Assembly (NCBI GenBank): GCA_021779695.1
Contig: JAJYAE010000003.1
Location: 1-53,054, forward strand
Length of the DNA: 53,054 nt
Reading direction: 5' to 3'
Source of the DNA: Acidobacteriota bacterium
GTDB lineage: Bacteria > Acidobacteriota > Terriglobia > Terriglobales > Acidobacteriaceae
In this document: piece by piece, positions 26,735 to 34,960 of the stretch
How the letters are laid out: each line of letters starts with the position of its first letter
Numbering within the stretch: position 1 is the first letter of the stretch
The notes under the pieces: generated by a model
What the model was told of the DNA's origin: nothing
Databases searched by the model: none
The model's input: the letters and a program-made list of their open reading frames with translations, nothing else
Translations under genes and position numbers: made by a program

Positions 26735-28036
26735 ATGACCCTGATTGCAGGATTCAAATGTGCTGATGGCTACGTGATCTGTGCAGATTCTCAAGAAACG
26801 GTCGGCAGCTATCGTGCCACTCGGCAAAAGCTCGTTCCGATCGCAGTAGGCAAGGTGCAGATGGCGATTGCAGGAAGTGGTGATGGCGATTTGATTGACG
26901 CATTCGTTGGCAGGTTCAGCCAGAAATACCAGCAATCTGAAATCGCGGAGCTTGATTCTGCCGTACAGGTTTTCAAAGACGATCTACTGGCCTTCGTCAA
27001 AGAGAAAAAGGTGAAGATCCGCAAGATCGACAGCACATTCAGATTCTTGCTCGGTGCCTATTCTGAGAAAGATAAGAAATGCCGTCTATGGAAGACCATT
27101 ACAGGAGACCCAATCGAGGTCACAGACTACGCGCTTGTTGGCGTAGAGGATGAGCGGTACGAGTACGCAGCACGAAATTTCTATCGCGCCGGGATGCCGA
27201 TCTCCCAAGGAGTATTTTTAGGACTGTACTTGATGTGGCTGGCGGAACAAACCTCGAATTACGTGAAGGCTCCGATCAGCGTAGGGATACTGAAAGACAA
27301 CGGCCTCTATTTTGAGGACCCAAAAAAGATCAACTCTATCGACCAGAAGGTTCGATTGTTCACGGCTCAATTCGAAGCGCAGTTTTTAGCCTGTTCCGAT
27401 ACAGGGCTGCAAGGAGAGGAGTTCGGCAACCGGCTGAAGGAGTTTGGAAAGACTGTTGTGCAGTTCCGCCGAGATTACATCGAGGAGTGGGTCGGCCATG
27501 CATTGGATATAGGTCTGGACAAGATCGTCGAGCCTTGGACTCAGATTCCGCCAGGGACGACAATCGTGGTGGCTTCGTTAACGCCAGAGCAACAGAAGGC
27601 CCAGCAGGAGCAGCAGGCGAGCCTGGCGCAGTCTCTTCGGGAGAACTTTGCCCATGTCCAAGAACCGGAACGAATCGTCACAAACCTGGAGGCATTGAAA
27701 CTCTCCATGCGAAAGACACAAGTCCACGGACTCCAGCAAGGCGACGGCCCAACGGAAGATGAAAACCGGGAGGCCGCACGAGCACACGGCGAACTCCTGC
27801 AAGCAGCCTTGATGGGACCGTACAAGGTGGATGGAAAAGTGTGTGCGCTGTTGAGTCCAATCATCGATGCGATGCCGTTGCAAATCGGCTTTGGCGAGCA
27901 TCAGAATCCTGCGTTGCAACGTGCAAACACCGAAATGCGAATCGCATTGATTGACCGCGTTTTGGCTTACCTCTCAGCGACCGTCGCGCCCATTTCTGAG
28001 GTATCCGGCGTGGAAAAGGAATCATCTGAGGCGTAG
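26735..28036 (+). CDS. Proteasome-beta-like Ntn hydrolase with C-terminal extension
   Basis: A 433-residue protein. The first 200 or so residues have the proteasome beta/HslV layout. Met1-Thr2 would leave Thr as the N-terminal nucleophile. Counting from that Thr, Asp17 is in CADSQET, a Lys is at 31 (Lys33 in classical subunits), and the helix-start loop AIAGSGDGDLIDAF matches the usual GxAGxxADA motif. The remaining 230 residues are helical, Glu/Gln-rich and unrecognised. The fold is inferred from these motifs only, and no ATPase partner is adjacent. It is read opposite to the transfer genes and has lower GC. It could be a peptidase acting in defence, immunity or protein turnover; substrate unknown. 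Confidence 0.65.
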   Translation: MTLIAGFKCADGYVICADSQETVGSYRATRQKLVPIAVGKVQMAIAGSGDGDLIDAFVGRFSQKYQQSEIAELDSAVQVFKDDLLAFVKEKKVKIRKIDSTFRFLLGAYSEKDKKCRLWKTITGDPIEVTDYALVGVEDERYEYAARNFYRAGMPISQGVFLGLYLMWLAEQTSNYVKAPISVGILKDNGLYFEDPKKINSIDQKVRLFTAQFEAQFLACSDTGLQGEEFGNRLKEFGKTVVQFRRDYIEEWVGHALDIGLDKIVEPWTQIPPGTTIVVASLTPEQQKAQQEQQASLAQSLRENFAHVQEPERIVTNLEALKLSMRKTQVHGLQQGDGPTEDENREAARAHGELLQAALMGPYKVDGKVCALLSPIIDAMPLQIGFGEHQNPALQRANTEMRIALIDRVLAYLSATVAPISEVSGVEKESSEA

Positions 28037-28157
28037 GGGCCATTGCATCGTATTAGATAAGCCTCTTCCCTTTGCTGGTTCGATTTGGAAGCTGTTCTGC
28101 GACGCGATTACATAGCTTCTGAGAAATGGGCTTGCGCACAGAGTTCTTGGGAGATAA

Positions 28158-28607
28158 TCACGCAACAGCCATCTCCTGCTTGTCAGGCTCAATTTCCACC
28201 TTGGTGCGCAACCGTACATTGAGCGCATCCAGTATACGGATCGTGCGCTCCAGCGTGATGCCGAAGTATTCGTTGCGCTCGTCGCGCGAAACCTGCGACT
28301 CGTGAACGCCGAGCCGCTTGGCCAGATCTCGCTGCGAGATTCCCTGGGCGATACGCAGCGAAATCAGCATCTGGCCGAGGCCGTGGAGGTTCTCCAACTC
28401 GTCGAACTCGCCCCGCTTCAGCCGCTCGTAGCTCTCGACCTCTTCTTTCAATTGCAGGTGGAAGGACTCGATGGGGTCGATGACGCGCTTGATCTCGTCG
28501 TCGGACAGGCCGGTGGCCTTGAGCCGGTCGCGATGCTCGGCGAGCCGGCCGCGCTCTTCCTCAAGGCGGGCGGCTGCGTGCTGGTATTCAGCTTCGTTGC
28601 GAATCAT
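28158..28607 (-). CDS. Xre-type helix-turn-helix antitoxin candidate
   Basis: A 149-residue protein. A long coiled-coil N-terminus (about 5-65, rich in Glu, Arg and Leu) is followed by a Cro/C1-type helix-turn-helix at about 80-135 (LISLRIAQGISQRDLAKRLGVHESQVSRDE). Its start overlaps the end of the nucleotidyltransferase-like gene by 4 bp (ATGA), with the enzyme gene first and the DNA-binding gene second. Such coupling is typical of toxin-antitoxin operons. It probably represses the operon through the palindrome at 29215-29228 and neutralises the enzyme, perhaps through its N-terminal coil. Confidence 0.8.
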   Translation of the reverse strand: MIRNEAEYQHAAARLEEERGRLAEHRDRLKATGLSDDEIKRVIDPIESFHLQLKEEVESYERLKRGEFDELENLHGLGQMLISLRIAQGISQRDLAKRLGVHESQVSRDERNEYFGITLERTIRILDALNVRLRTKVEIEPDKQEMAVA

Positions 28608-29179
28608 TGCTGTCCTCCATATTTGATCTTTACGATGCCTCGCGGCTTGCCGTCCCGGCGCGATTGGCGGAAGGCGGAAGGAAACTCAAGTTCGTGGCCG
28701 AACTTGTCGCGAATGCCGCTGCCGAGGCCAAGTCCAGGCACGTGCGGATACAGTTCGACCCGGTAGCGGTGCCACATGGGGAGTTGGCGTTTGGGATAGC
28801 CGCGATATGGGCGGCGCGAGGCCGGGTCCCAGGTCCAAACCTTGTACGGATCGAGGCGATTGAGTTGCTGCGTCAGCGCGCCGGACGCGAGCGATTTGAG
28901 GTTGCAAACGAAGTATCCGTCGATGTCGTTGGGATGGTCTTTGTCTTCCACGAATGAGCCGTCTGCGAAGATTTCGCGGATGCCGACCTGCCAAAGCTGG
29001 CGAGTGAGAATCTCCAATCCGCCGACAAGTTGCTCGCGCCAAGCGGCATCCCAAGTCGAATCGCCCGGCTGGTTCCCGGCACCGCGAACAAGCAGCGATT
29101 GGCGCAGTTCATCGAAGGAGAGTTCGTAGTCTCCTGGCGGCAAAAGGCCGTCGTTGTCGAAGGGAGGAACGACAGGCAT
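28604..29179 (-). CDS. Nucleotidyltransferase-like protein (DUF6932-like), toxin candidate
   Basis: A 191-residue protein with the nucleotidyltransferase signature FADGSFVEDKDHPNDIDGYF (Gly-Ser, then Asp-x-Asp about ten residues on) at about residues 71-90, as in minimal nucleotidyltransferases such as MNT and AbiEii. The N-terminal FDNDGLLPPGDYELSFDELR is typical, as I recall, of DUF6932. It is followed by a coupled Xre-type gene and preceded by a palindromic operator. By analogy with nucleotidyltransferase toxins it may modify tRNA or a protein. That activity is inferred, not shown. Confidence 0.72.
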   Translation of the reverse strand: MPVVPPFDNDGLLPPGDYELSFDELRQSLLVRGAGNQPGDSTWDAAWREQLVGGLEILTRQLWQVGIREIFADGSFVEDKDHPNDIDGYFVCNLKSLASGALTQQLNRLDPYKVWTWDPASRRPYRGYPKRQLPMWHRYRVELYPHVPGLGLGSGIRDKFGHELEFPSAFRQSRRDGKPRGIVKIKYGGQQ

Positions 29180-29194
29180 AGGTAAAACCCTTCT

Positions 29195-29228
29195 CTAGGC
29201 AAAATAGCCTAGCATGACATATATGTCA
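29195..29228 (-). promoter_or_regulatory. Operator region of the nucleotidyltransferase/Xre operon
   Basis: Two dyads lie just upstream of the operon start at 29179: CTAGGC/GCCTAG arms around a 6-nt loop at 29195-29212, and the perfect 14-bp palindrome TGACATATATGTCA at 29215-29228. Their position suits autoregulation by the Xre-type protein. Confidence 0.6.
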
Positions 29229-29297
29229 AGTGTGACTATTGAGTGGTTTCGGATGCGATTCCCTATCCTGCTCAATAGATGATGGTTAATGGACGGA

Positions 29298-29427
29298 GAA
29301 TTCTTTCGACAGTGTCGAGAGAATTCGCCAGACGCGTCTGGCCAATCCAGAAAATCCAGACACCGTCTGGAGAATTGGCCAAGCGTTGCCGCCCGAATCA
29401 GATTTTGCAGACGCTGTCTGCAAAATC
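29298..29427. repeat. Array of four palindromes at the relaxase 3' end
   Basis: Four dyads follow one another: 29298-29326 (14-bp arms, one mismatch, core CGACA-G-TGTCG); 29327-29342 (perfect GCCAGACGCGTCTGGC); 29355-29371 (TCCAGAC, 3 nt, GTCTGGA, enclosed by GGCCAAT/ATTGGCC arms); and 29401-29427 (12-bp perfect arms GATTTTGCAGAC, 3-nt loop). Three share CAGAC-N2-3-GTCTG. The last overlaps the relaxase stop codon. No T-tract follows them on either strand, so they are not standard terminators. They may be protein-binding sites, transfer-related DNA structures or mRNA-stabilising hairpins. Confidence 0.75.
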
Positions 29428-32149
29428 AGGTCATGGCAATCTCAGGGGCCAATAGGGCGCTCTGAGCAACTTTGAGCGCGGAGGTCTTGGAAATATCGGT
29501 GCTGAGTTGTGGGGTGAGTTGGGCAAGGTTGTTGGTGAAAATCTGAGCGTCCTGCGAGGCGCGGGAGACGGAGACGTAGGCAAAGCGGGTGTTGATGAGT
29601 TCCGGGTGGACGTTGGTGTCCATGTTGACCAGAACGCGCTCAGAGGTGAGTCCTTGGGAACTGTGCGAGGTGACGGCGTAGCCGTGGTCGAAGTGCCGCA
29701 TCCCTACCGGATCGAAGGTGACGGCCCGGTCTTTACCGCCGTCGATTTGAACGGTCATTTCGCCGTGCTCGCCGATCTTCTGGATGGTTCCGAGGTCGCG
29801 GTTGGCAACACCCAGATCACGATTGGGCGCGGTGAATTGCAGTCGGTCACCTACGGCGAATTCGCGGTCAATCTCGCGGTAGGCGGAGATGCCGTGCAGC
29901 CTGGCCGGATCGTAGGTGACTTGCTGGCCGTCCGGCTTCTCGACGGTCAGCAGATTCGATTTCGGATCGGTCGAGACGACGCGCGCGTAGCTGCGTTGCT
30001 CGATGCCGAGAGCCTTGCTGCCACGCTGGTAGTGGAGCACGTCGCCGACTTCATAACGCGCGGCCCAGGCGCGGTCGGCGCCGGTCATGTCGGAGCGCGG
30101 CGTAAGCACGCGCATTGCGTAGTTCTCCGATTCGACGATGCCGCGTTCCTGCAATTCCGTGCGGACGGCTTTGTTGATCTCGCGCCGCGATGCATTGTCA
30201 GGGGAAACGATGATGGTATTGGCCGGATTGTCGGCATAGTTGCGAGCAATCGAAGCGATGCGCTTTTCGGGATCGGCAATCTCCGTGACGCGCCCCTGCT
30301 GTTCGAGAAGCGCGACGCCTTCGGCCACTTCGCCGCGCGACAAGTGTTCCACGGCGCGCAGGAGTTCCGGGTCTTTCTGGCGCACGATTTGGTCCAGCTT
30401 GGCCGTCTTCATCCCGGCATCGACCAACTGCTCGAAGGGTTTCCCGGCCTCAACGCCTTGGTGCTGGCGCGTGTCGCCGATAAAGAGAACCCGGTCGCCC
30501 GGATCGAGTTTGGCGAGGAAGTCGCGCACCTGCTTGGTGCTGGCGAGACTCGATTCATCCACCATATATAGGTGGCGCTCCGGTGTTGGCTGCTTATGCC
30601 TTGCGAGGAAGCCCTGCAGCGTGTCGGATTGGATGCCAGCATCGCGGAGCTGATGTGCGGCGCGGGAGGTCGGCGCGAAACCCTCGACAATCATCCCGCG
30701 CTGTTCGGCAGCCTCACGCACGGTTTTGAGCGCCGTGGTCTTTCCCACGCCGGCGCTTCCTTGCAAACCCTGGATTCTGTCACGCGAGGTCAGAATCTCT
30801 TCCGCAGCCGTGCGTTGGGAGGAATTGAGAATCGGGTACTGCGCAGTAAGCGCCACGGCCTGCTGAACAGGCATGATCTGGTCGGCGCGGCCTTGCCCTT
30901 GGCGCATCTGGCGAAGGATTTCTTTTTCGGCCTGAATGGTTTCCGCCGTGGTGAACTGACGCGCGGAGCCATGCTTCGACCCGGCGACAAGTTGGAATTC
31001 GCCGGAGGCCAATCGCTGTTCAACGCTCGCGCGAACCTGAGCGTATGTCGTCTCACCCATGCCGCGCCGCAAGGCATCACGGAAGAGAGCGCGCTCGTCG
31101 GTGACAGCCTCCCGCTCAAAGCTGCGTTCACGGGCAAAGGTCACGGCCTCCTGCGCGGCCTTCTGCGTTTTCTCGGGAGCGCGCTCGGTCGATTTCTCCA
31201 GGCTACGCTCACGGGCCGCGGCTACAACCTGATTCGGCTGATTGCCGAACTCGGCGGCCAATTTGCGATGCGCCGCCAACACCTCGGCGGGCGACTGAAT
31301 CTGTTTCTTGTCGCGCGTGGCATGGGCGGCGATTTCCGCAGCCTCGTAGCCGGAGAGTCCGTTCTGCTGCATATGAGCAAGGATCTGATTCTGGCGCTGG
31401 CTTGAAGCGTCGAGATACTCCTGCGAGTAGCCTTTGATCTCCGGCGCGCCGCTTCTCCCCGGTGCGGTTTCGTAGCCCAATTTGCGCAACCGAAAGGTCA
31501 ACTCCGACTGATAAACGGCGGTGGCGAATTGCTGCGACTCGAAGAAGCCGCGTTCTTGAAGCGCGCGGGTTGTCCCATCGGCGCGCTCGGTGACATTGAA
31601 GATGACGGCGTGCGTGTGGAGCTGCGGAGCAGCGTAGCCATCAACGGGCCGCGAGGTATCGTGCTCGAATTTGGCAACGATGAATTGGCCGGTGGATTCG
31701 GCGGGACGGTTGCCGCCAAGCCGCGCCTGCGTGTACCGTTCCAACTCACCAAGAGCGGTAGTGACCGCAATGCTGTGAGCTTCGCGAACCCGGCTGTCAC
31801 CGCCAACAAGCGCGGTCAACGAAACCGACTTCGGCGCGCTGAAGGTCGCGTCCCACCCCGCGCGGTGCTCGACGGATTTGATGTTCTTGCCATTGGCATC
31901 CTGATACTCGAATGACTGCCGGTGTTGAACGAGTTGCTCGCCAGTCTGCGGGTGTTGGCCATCGGAGAGCCGGTGAAACTCATCGGCGCTGACGGCTCCC
32001 GCGAGGCCGTATTTCTCGGCAAGCCGTCCCTGCCACTCGCCCTGCACGGTCTGGCCCTGGCTCCAATAGCTTTGGTCCGGCGAAGTGAATTCCTGCTTGT
32101 GGTAGTTTCCGAGCTTGCCTGCGGAGAGTGCTTTCGAGATTTTCAGCAT
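29426..32149 (-). CDS. MobF-family conjugative relaxase-helicase (TrwC/TraI type)
   Basis: A 907-residue bifunctional protein. The N-terminal HUH relaxase domain has candidate nicking tyrosines Tyr16 and Tyr28 and the metal-binding His163, His178 and His180 (FEHDTSR and PQLHTHAVIFN). The C-terminal half is a RecD-like SF1 helicase with Walker A GSAGVGKTT at 464-472, the DESS Walker B region, and a final motif AVTSHSSQGLTSERV. It nicks the transfer origin, stays bound to the 5' end and unwinds the strand for export. It is shorter than R388 TrwC (966). It sits 2 bp after the coupling-protein gene, in one operon with the accessory protein. Confidence 0.95.
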   Translation of the reverse strand: MLKISKALSAGKLGNYHKQEFTSPDQSYWSQGQTVQGEWQGRLAEKYGLAGAVSADEFHRLSDGQHPQTGEQLVQHRQSFEYQDANGKNIKSVEHRAGWDATFSAPKSVSLTALVGGDSRVREAHSIAVTTALGELERYTQARLGGNRPAESTGQFIVAKFEHDTSRPVDGYAAPQLHTHAVIFNVTERADGTTRALQERGFFESQQFATAVYQSELTFRLRKLGYETAPGRSGAPEIKGYSQEYLDASSQRQNQILAHMQQNGLSGYEAAEIAAHATRDKKQIQSPAEVLAAHRKLAAEFGNQPNQVVAAARERSLEKSTERAPEKTQKAAQEAVTFARERSFEREAVTDERALFRDALRRGMGETTYAQVRASVEQRLASGEFQLVAGSKHGSARQFTTAETIQAEKEILRQMRQGQGRADQIMPVQQAVALTAQYPILNSSQRTAAEEILTSRDRIQGLQGSAGVGKTTALKTVREAAEQRGMIVEGFAPTSRAAHQLRDAGIQSDTLQGFLARHKQPTPERHLYMVDESSLASTKQVRDFLAKLDPGDRVLFIGDTRQHQGVEAGKPFEQLVDAGMKTAKLDQIVRQKDPELLRAVEHLSRGEVAEGVALLEQQGRVTEIADPEKRIASIARNYADNPANTIIVSPDNASRREINKAVRTELQERGIVESENYAMRVLTPRSDMTGADRAWAARYEVGDVLHYQRGSKALGIEQRSYARVVSTDPKSNLLTVEKPDGQQVTYDPARLHGISAYREIDREFAVGDRLQFTAPNRDLGVANRDLGTIQKIGEHGEMTVQIDGGKDRAVTFDPVGMRHFDHGYAVTSHSSQGLTSERVLVNMDTNVHPELINTRFAYVSVSRASQDAQIFTNNLAQLTPQLSTDISKTSALKVAQSALLAPEIAMT

Positions 32150-32151
32150 GG

Positions 32152-34068
32152 TCAGTCTCCCAATGAAAAGCCGCTCTGGATTGCCTCGGCGCTCTCTTCG
32201 ATGGCCTCTGGCTCCGCCTGTTTCTTCGTCAGCGTCTTTGGATCGAAACCGAGTTCATCGTCGTCGAGCGGGCGCGGCACGAAGGCCGGTTGCGTCGCCG
32301 GGATATCGTGGTAAGCGAAAGAGAAGCAGGCGACGTAGTTGCCGAGCTTGAGGTAGGCGTGCCGGTCGGGCAGACCGGAGATTTCAGAATCCAAAACCAG
32401 TGGCTCGACCTGGCGCTCCAGCGTGAAGTTTTTGCCCGTGCGGCTGCCGTCGAAATGCGTCTGCCGCAACCGCTCGATCTCCACTTTGCCGATGGCGCTC
32501 GATACCCATTCGGCGGCCTTGGGCTCGGTGGTCTTCAAGAAGATTTTCGTGGCTGGCTGCGAGAGCATCACCTCGGCCATGTGGCCATAGATGTACTCAA
32601 GCTGGGCCTTGCCCTGAAAGCCGAGCACGATTGGATTTTTCGATTTGCGATTCTCGGTGATGGCCGTGTGGAGTTGCGGCAGACGTTGCAGACTGGCCAA
32701 CTCGTCGAGCACAAACCAGACAGGATGCTGACCTTCCTTTGGCTCATTGAGCAGCCGCAAAACCAGCAGGTCAATCCACAAACTGTGCAGCGGACGCAAA
32801 GCCTCGCGCTCGCTGGGCTTCGAGGTCAGAAAGATCCAGCCCTTGCGGTTCTCCGACCATTCTGTCGCGCTCCAATGATTCCGTTTCGAGTCTTTGCGCG
32901 GCAGCATTCGCAGGCTGTCCGCGATCAGGCCGAGTGAGGCCAGTACGCCATTGCGCTGCTGCTGCGCGCCCTTGGCAATCATCGTTGCCATCTCTGTGTT
33001 CTGTACGCGGCGGTCGATCTCGTCGGGGTTGGCCATCCACTCGACAAGCTCCTCGGGCGATGGGCCGAAGGTCAGAAGATGAGCGAAGATTTTCTGCGGC
33101 GTTTCGGTGAAGAACTCACCCTTCTTGTCCGTCGTCGGCTGATAGAGAGAGGCAGCAATCGCCTTGGCCTCGGCGCGACGGCGCAACTCTTCGGACGGTC
33201 CCCAGTAAGGGCAGCGAGCGTCCAGAGGGTTCAGAATGATGTCGCCGTTCTTACTGTCGTAGAACCGCTGCACGAACTCGCAAGCCGGGTCATAGACGAT
33301 GGCCGAATGACCACGCTCTTTGATCTGCATGAGTATCTGCATAATGAGCCTGGTCTTGCCTGCGCCCGTATCGCCCATCAGCTCGATGTGCTGCCCTTCT
33401 GCGAGCCTGGGAATGCGCATGAGTTGCTTCGACTCGATGGTTCTGAAACCAACGCCGTCGCCCTTGACGGCGCGATTGAACCCGGCTGGCGTCACGCGAA
33501 CTGGGCCTTTGAGCAGGCGGCCATACTTCATCTCCCGGAAGCGCTCCATATCTTTGCGGGCGGCAAACGGGAGCACGATCAAGAGCACGGCAAGCCCAGC
33601 GAGCAATGGCCAGCGGAAGACTCCGGCGACGCTGTGCCCGCCGTAGACGAACTGCTGGAGATAGGCATGGAGTGGACCATTCCGGTAGATAGTTTTCGGA
33701 CCGCGATAGAGATAAACCATGCCGGCGGCGCGGGCGCTCGTGGTCAACTGAAGGGGCAGAGGCCGCGCGAATTCTATGGTGGTCACGCCCGGCTCAACAT
33801 CGGCAGCCGCGGCAGGATGCGCGTGAAGATGGTCGTCTGATACGTCGAGTAGCTGGTACTGTCCGGTTTGCTTCATTCCGGCTAGCGCGCCCGACTCGAT
33901 GTACGGCCAGAGGTCGTATCGTTCGAGCGGTGTCATGAACGCGCCGATATAGATACGCAGAAATGCTGCGGTCAGAATCAGCGCCAACGCGATGGCCACA
34001 TAGCTATAGATGGGAGCCTGCGGCGGCGTAACGATTGTTTCCTTGCGTCCCCAATGCGTGGTGTTCAT
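32152..34068 (-). CDS. Type IV coupling protein (TrwB/TraD/VirD4 type)
   Basis: A 638-residue membrane ATPase that brings the relaxase-DNA complex to the secretion channel. It has transmembrane segments at about 21-40 and 152-170 separated by a periplasmic loop, Walker A GDTGAGKT at 232-239, Walker B in VWFVLDELASL, and the TraD-like segment LGFQGKAQLEYIYG. Length is near that of F TraD (717) and above TrwB (507). The 5' end overlaps the accessory protein gene by 4 bp, and the relaxase gene starts 2 bp after its stop region. Confidence 0.94.
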   Translation of the reverse strand: MNTTHWGRKETIVTPPQAPIYSYVAIALALILTAAFLRIYIGAFMTPLERYDLWPYIESGALAGMKQTGQYQLLDVSDDHLHAHPAAAADVEPGVTTIEFARPLPLQLTTSARAAGMVYLYRGPKTIYRNGPLHAYLQQFVYGGHSVAGVFRWPLLAGLAVLLIVLPFAARKDMERFREMKYGRLLKGPVRVTPAGFNRAVKGDGVGFRTIESKQLMRIPRLAEGQHIELMGDTGAGKTRLIMQILMQIKERGHSAIVYDPACEFVQRFYDSKNGDIILNPLDARCPYWGPSEELRRRAEAKAIAASLYQPTTDKKGEFFTETPQKIFAHLLTFGPSPEELVEWMANPDEIDRRVQNTEMATMIAKGAQQQRNGVLASLGLIADSLRMLPRKDSKRNHWSATEWSENRKGWIFLTSKPSEREALRPLHSLWIDLLVLRLLNEPKEGQHPVWFVLDELASLQRLPQLHTAITENRKSKNPIVLGFQGKAQLEYIYGHMAEVMLSQPATKIFLKTTEPKAAEWVSSAIGKVEIERLRQTHFDGSRTGKNFTLERQVEPLVLDSEISGLPDRHAYLKLGNYVACFSFAYHDIPATQPAFVPRPLDDDELGFDPKTLTKKQAEPEAIEESAEAIQSGFSLGD

Positions 34069-34457
34069 AGCTGGTCCGTGCTCCTTTCCGCGTAGCTGGC
34101 GAGCGTGTCTTCCGCCGCCTTGCGCTTGTTTGTCTTCACGTAGCGGAGCATTTCTTTGAACTGCTCCGCGGTCATCTTGTCGCCGCGCAACAGTGGCTCA
34201 AGGGTGTTTACAAGGAGCAGGCGAAGCGCCTGGAGTTCAACAAATGCTGCACTGTTCCGAGGCGTCTTCTGCTCCAGAATGGCTTCAAGAAGTACATCGC
34301 GAACCCATTCACCGAGCCATTGACCGCGATCTTTTGCAATGCTCTCAATCTCTGCGAACTCTCTTGCTGTCAGCTTCGTGCTGACGGTGCAATTGCGGCT
34401 AATACGGGGAGTTCTGCGTCCATTTTCTTCGCGCGAATTTCGATCCAGAGTTGGCAT
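34065..34457 (-). CDS. Relaxosome accessory DNA-binding protein candidate (RHH/MobC-like)
   Basis: A 130-residue protein with a ribbon-helix-helix-like segment at about 20-60 (NCTVSTKLTAREFAEIESIAKDRGQWLGEWVRDVLLEAIL) and a basic C-terminus. Small proteins of this type encoded just ahead of coupling-protein and relaxase genes bind the transfer origin and help nicking, as TrwA does in R388, and often repress their own operon. AAGGAGGA precedes the ATG, and a perfect 16-bp palindrome lies 19 bp upstream of the start, a natural binding site. It overlaps the coupling-protein gene by 4 bp. Confidence 0.72.
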   Translation of the reverse strand: MPTLDRNSREENGRRTPRISRNCTVSTKLTAREFAEIESIAKDRGQWLGEWVRDVLLEAILEQKTPRNSAAFVELQALRLLLVNTLEPLLRGDKMTAEQFKEMLRYVKTNKRKAAEDTLASYAERSTDQL

Positions 34458-34475
34458 ATTGGTTTCTTCCTCCTT

Positions 34476-34549
34476 GTAGCCATATGGCTACCAGCATCTC
34501 GTAACTTGTGCTCCATCAGCGGGTATCCATTCGGCTACAAAAGTAGCCG
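34476..34549. promoter_or_regulatory. GTAGCC dyads upstream of the mob operon, candidate oriT/operator
   Basis: GTAGCCATATGGCTAC (34476-34491) is a perfect palindrome. Forty bases on, CGGCTAC-AAAA-GTAGCCG (34532-34549) is a hairpin made of the same GGCTAC/GTAGCC half-sites, giving four copies in 74 bp. The position directly upstream of accessory protein, coupling protein and relaxase is where MobF transfer origins and their autoregulatory sites are commonly found. I could not identify a nick-site consensus. Confidence 0.55.
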
Positions 34550-34633
34550 TGCAGCACCCTATGAGGGATGGAGTATCGAAAATTCTTCCGGCGCGCAGCG
34601 CCGCAGTGGTCCGGGCAGGAAAGCGAAGGCAAT

Positions 34634-34936
34634 TCACGCCTTCGCTCCCACCGCAACGGCTGCTTTCGGCGCGGGCTTTGAAGGCGCTTCAGCGGCTTCA
34701 GAAGCAGGCGCGCGACGGATGCGCAGTGTCGGCGTAATGCGCTGGGCTTCAGACGACTTCAGGAACTCCTGAAAGTCACGGTCCTTCGAGAAGACATAGG
34801 CAAGCGCCTGCTCGACAACATCGTCGGCGGAAGCGTGGATGAATGCGGCGTACTGATCGACCTGCAATGCGGTCGTATCCGTGAGCCGAATCGATGCGCT
34901 GATGTGGCGGGTTTGGGTGACTTCAAGCAGTGGCAT
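34634..34936 (-). CDS. Conserved hypothetical protein, possible DNA-binding
   Basis: A 100-residue protein. The N-terminal 55 residues (SIRLTDTTALQVDQYAAFIHASADDVVEQALAYVFSKDRDFQEFL) have the strand-helix-helix look of a ribbon-helix-helix protein. The tail is Ala/Pro-rich. No function is recognised. It lies 24 bp downstream of the primase-like gene in the same direction, just ahead of the candidate transfer origin, and may help control replication or transfer. Confidence 0.6.
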   Translation of the reverse strand: MPLLEVTQTRHISASIRLTDTTALQVDQYAAFIHASADDVVEQALAYVFSKDRDFQEFLKSSEAQRITPTLRIRRAPASEAAEAPSKPAPKAAVAVGAKA

Positions 34937-34960
34937 ACCGGTCTCCTTTGGGCTGTGGAT

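Noticed and set aside
29195..29430. CRISPR array, because of repeated palindromes
   Set aside because: The dyads differ in arm sequence and spacing, there are no regular spacers, and no cas genes are in the window.
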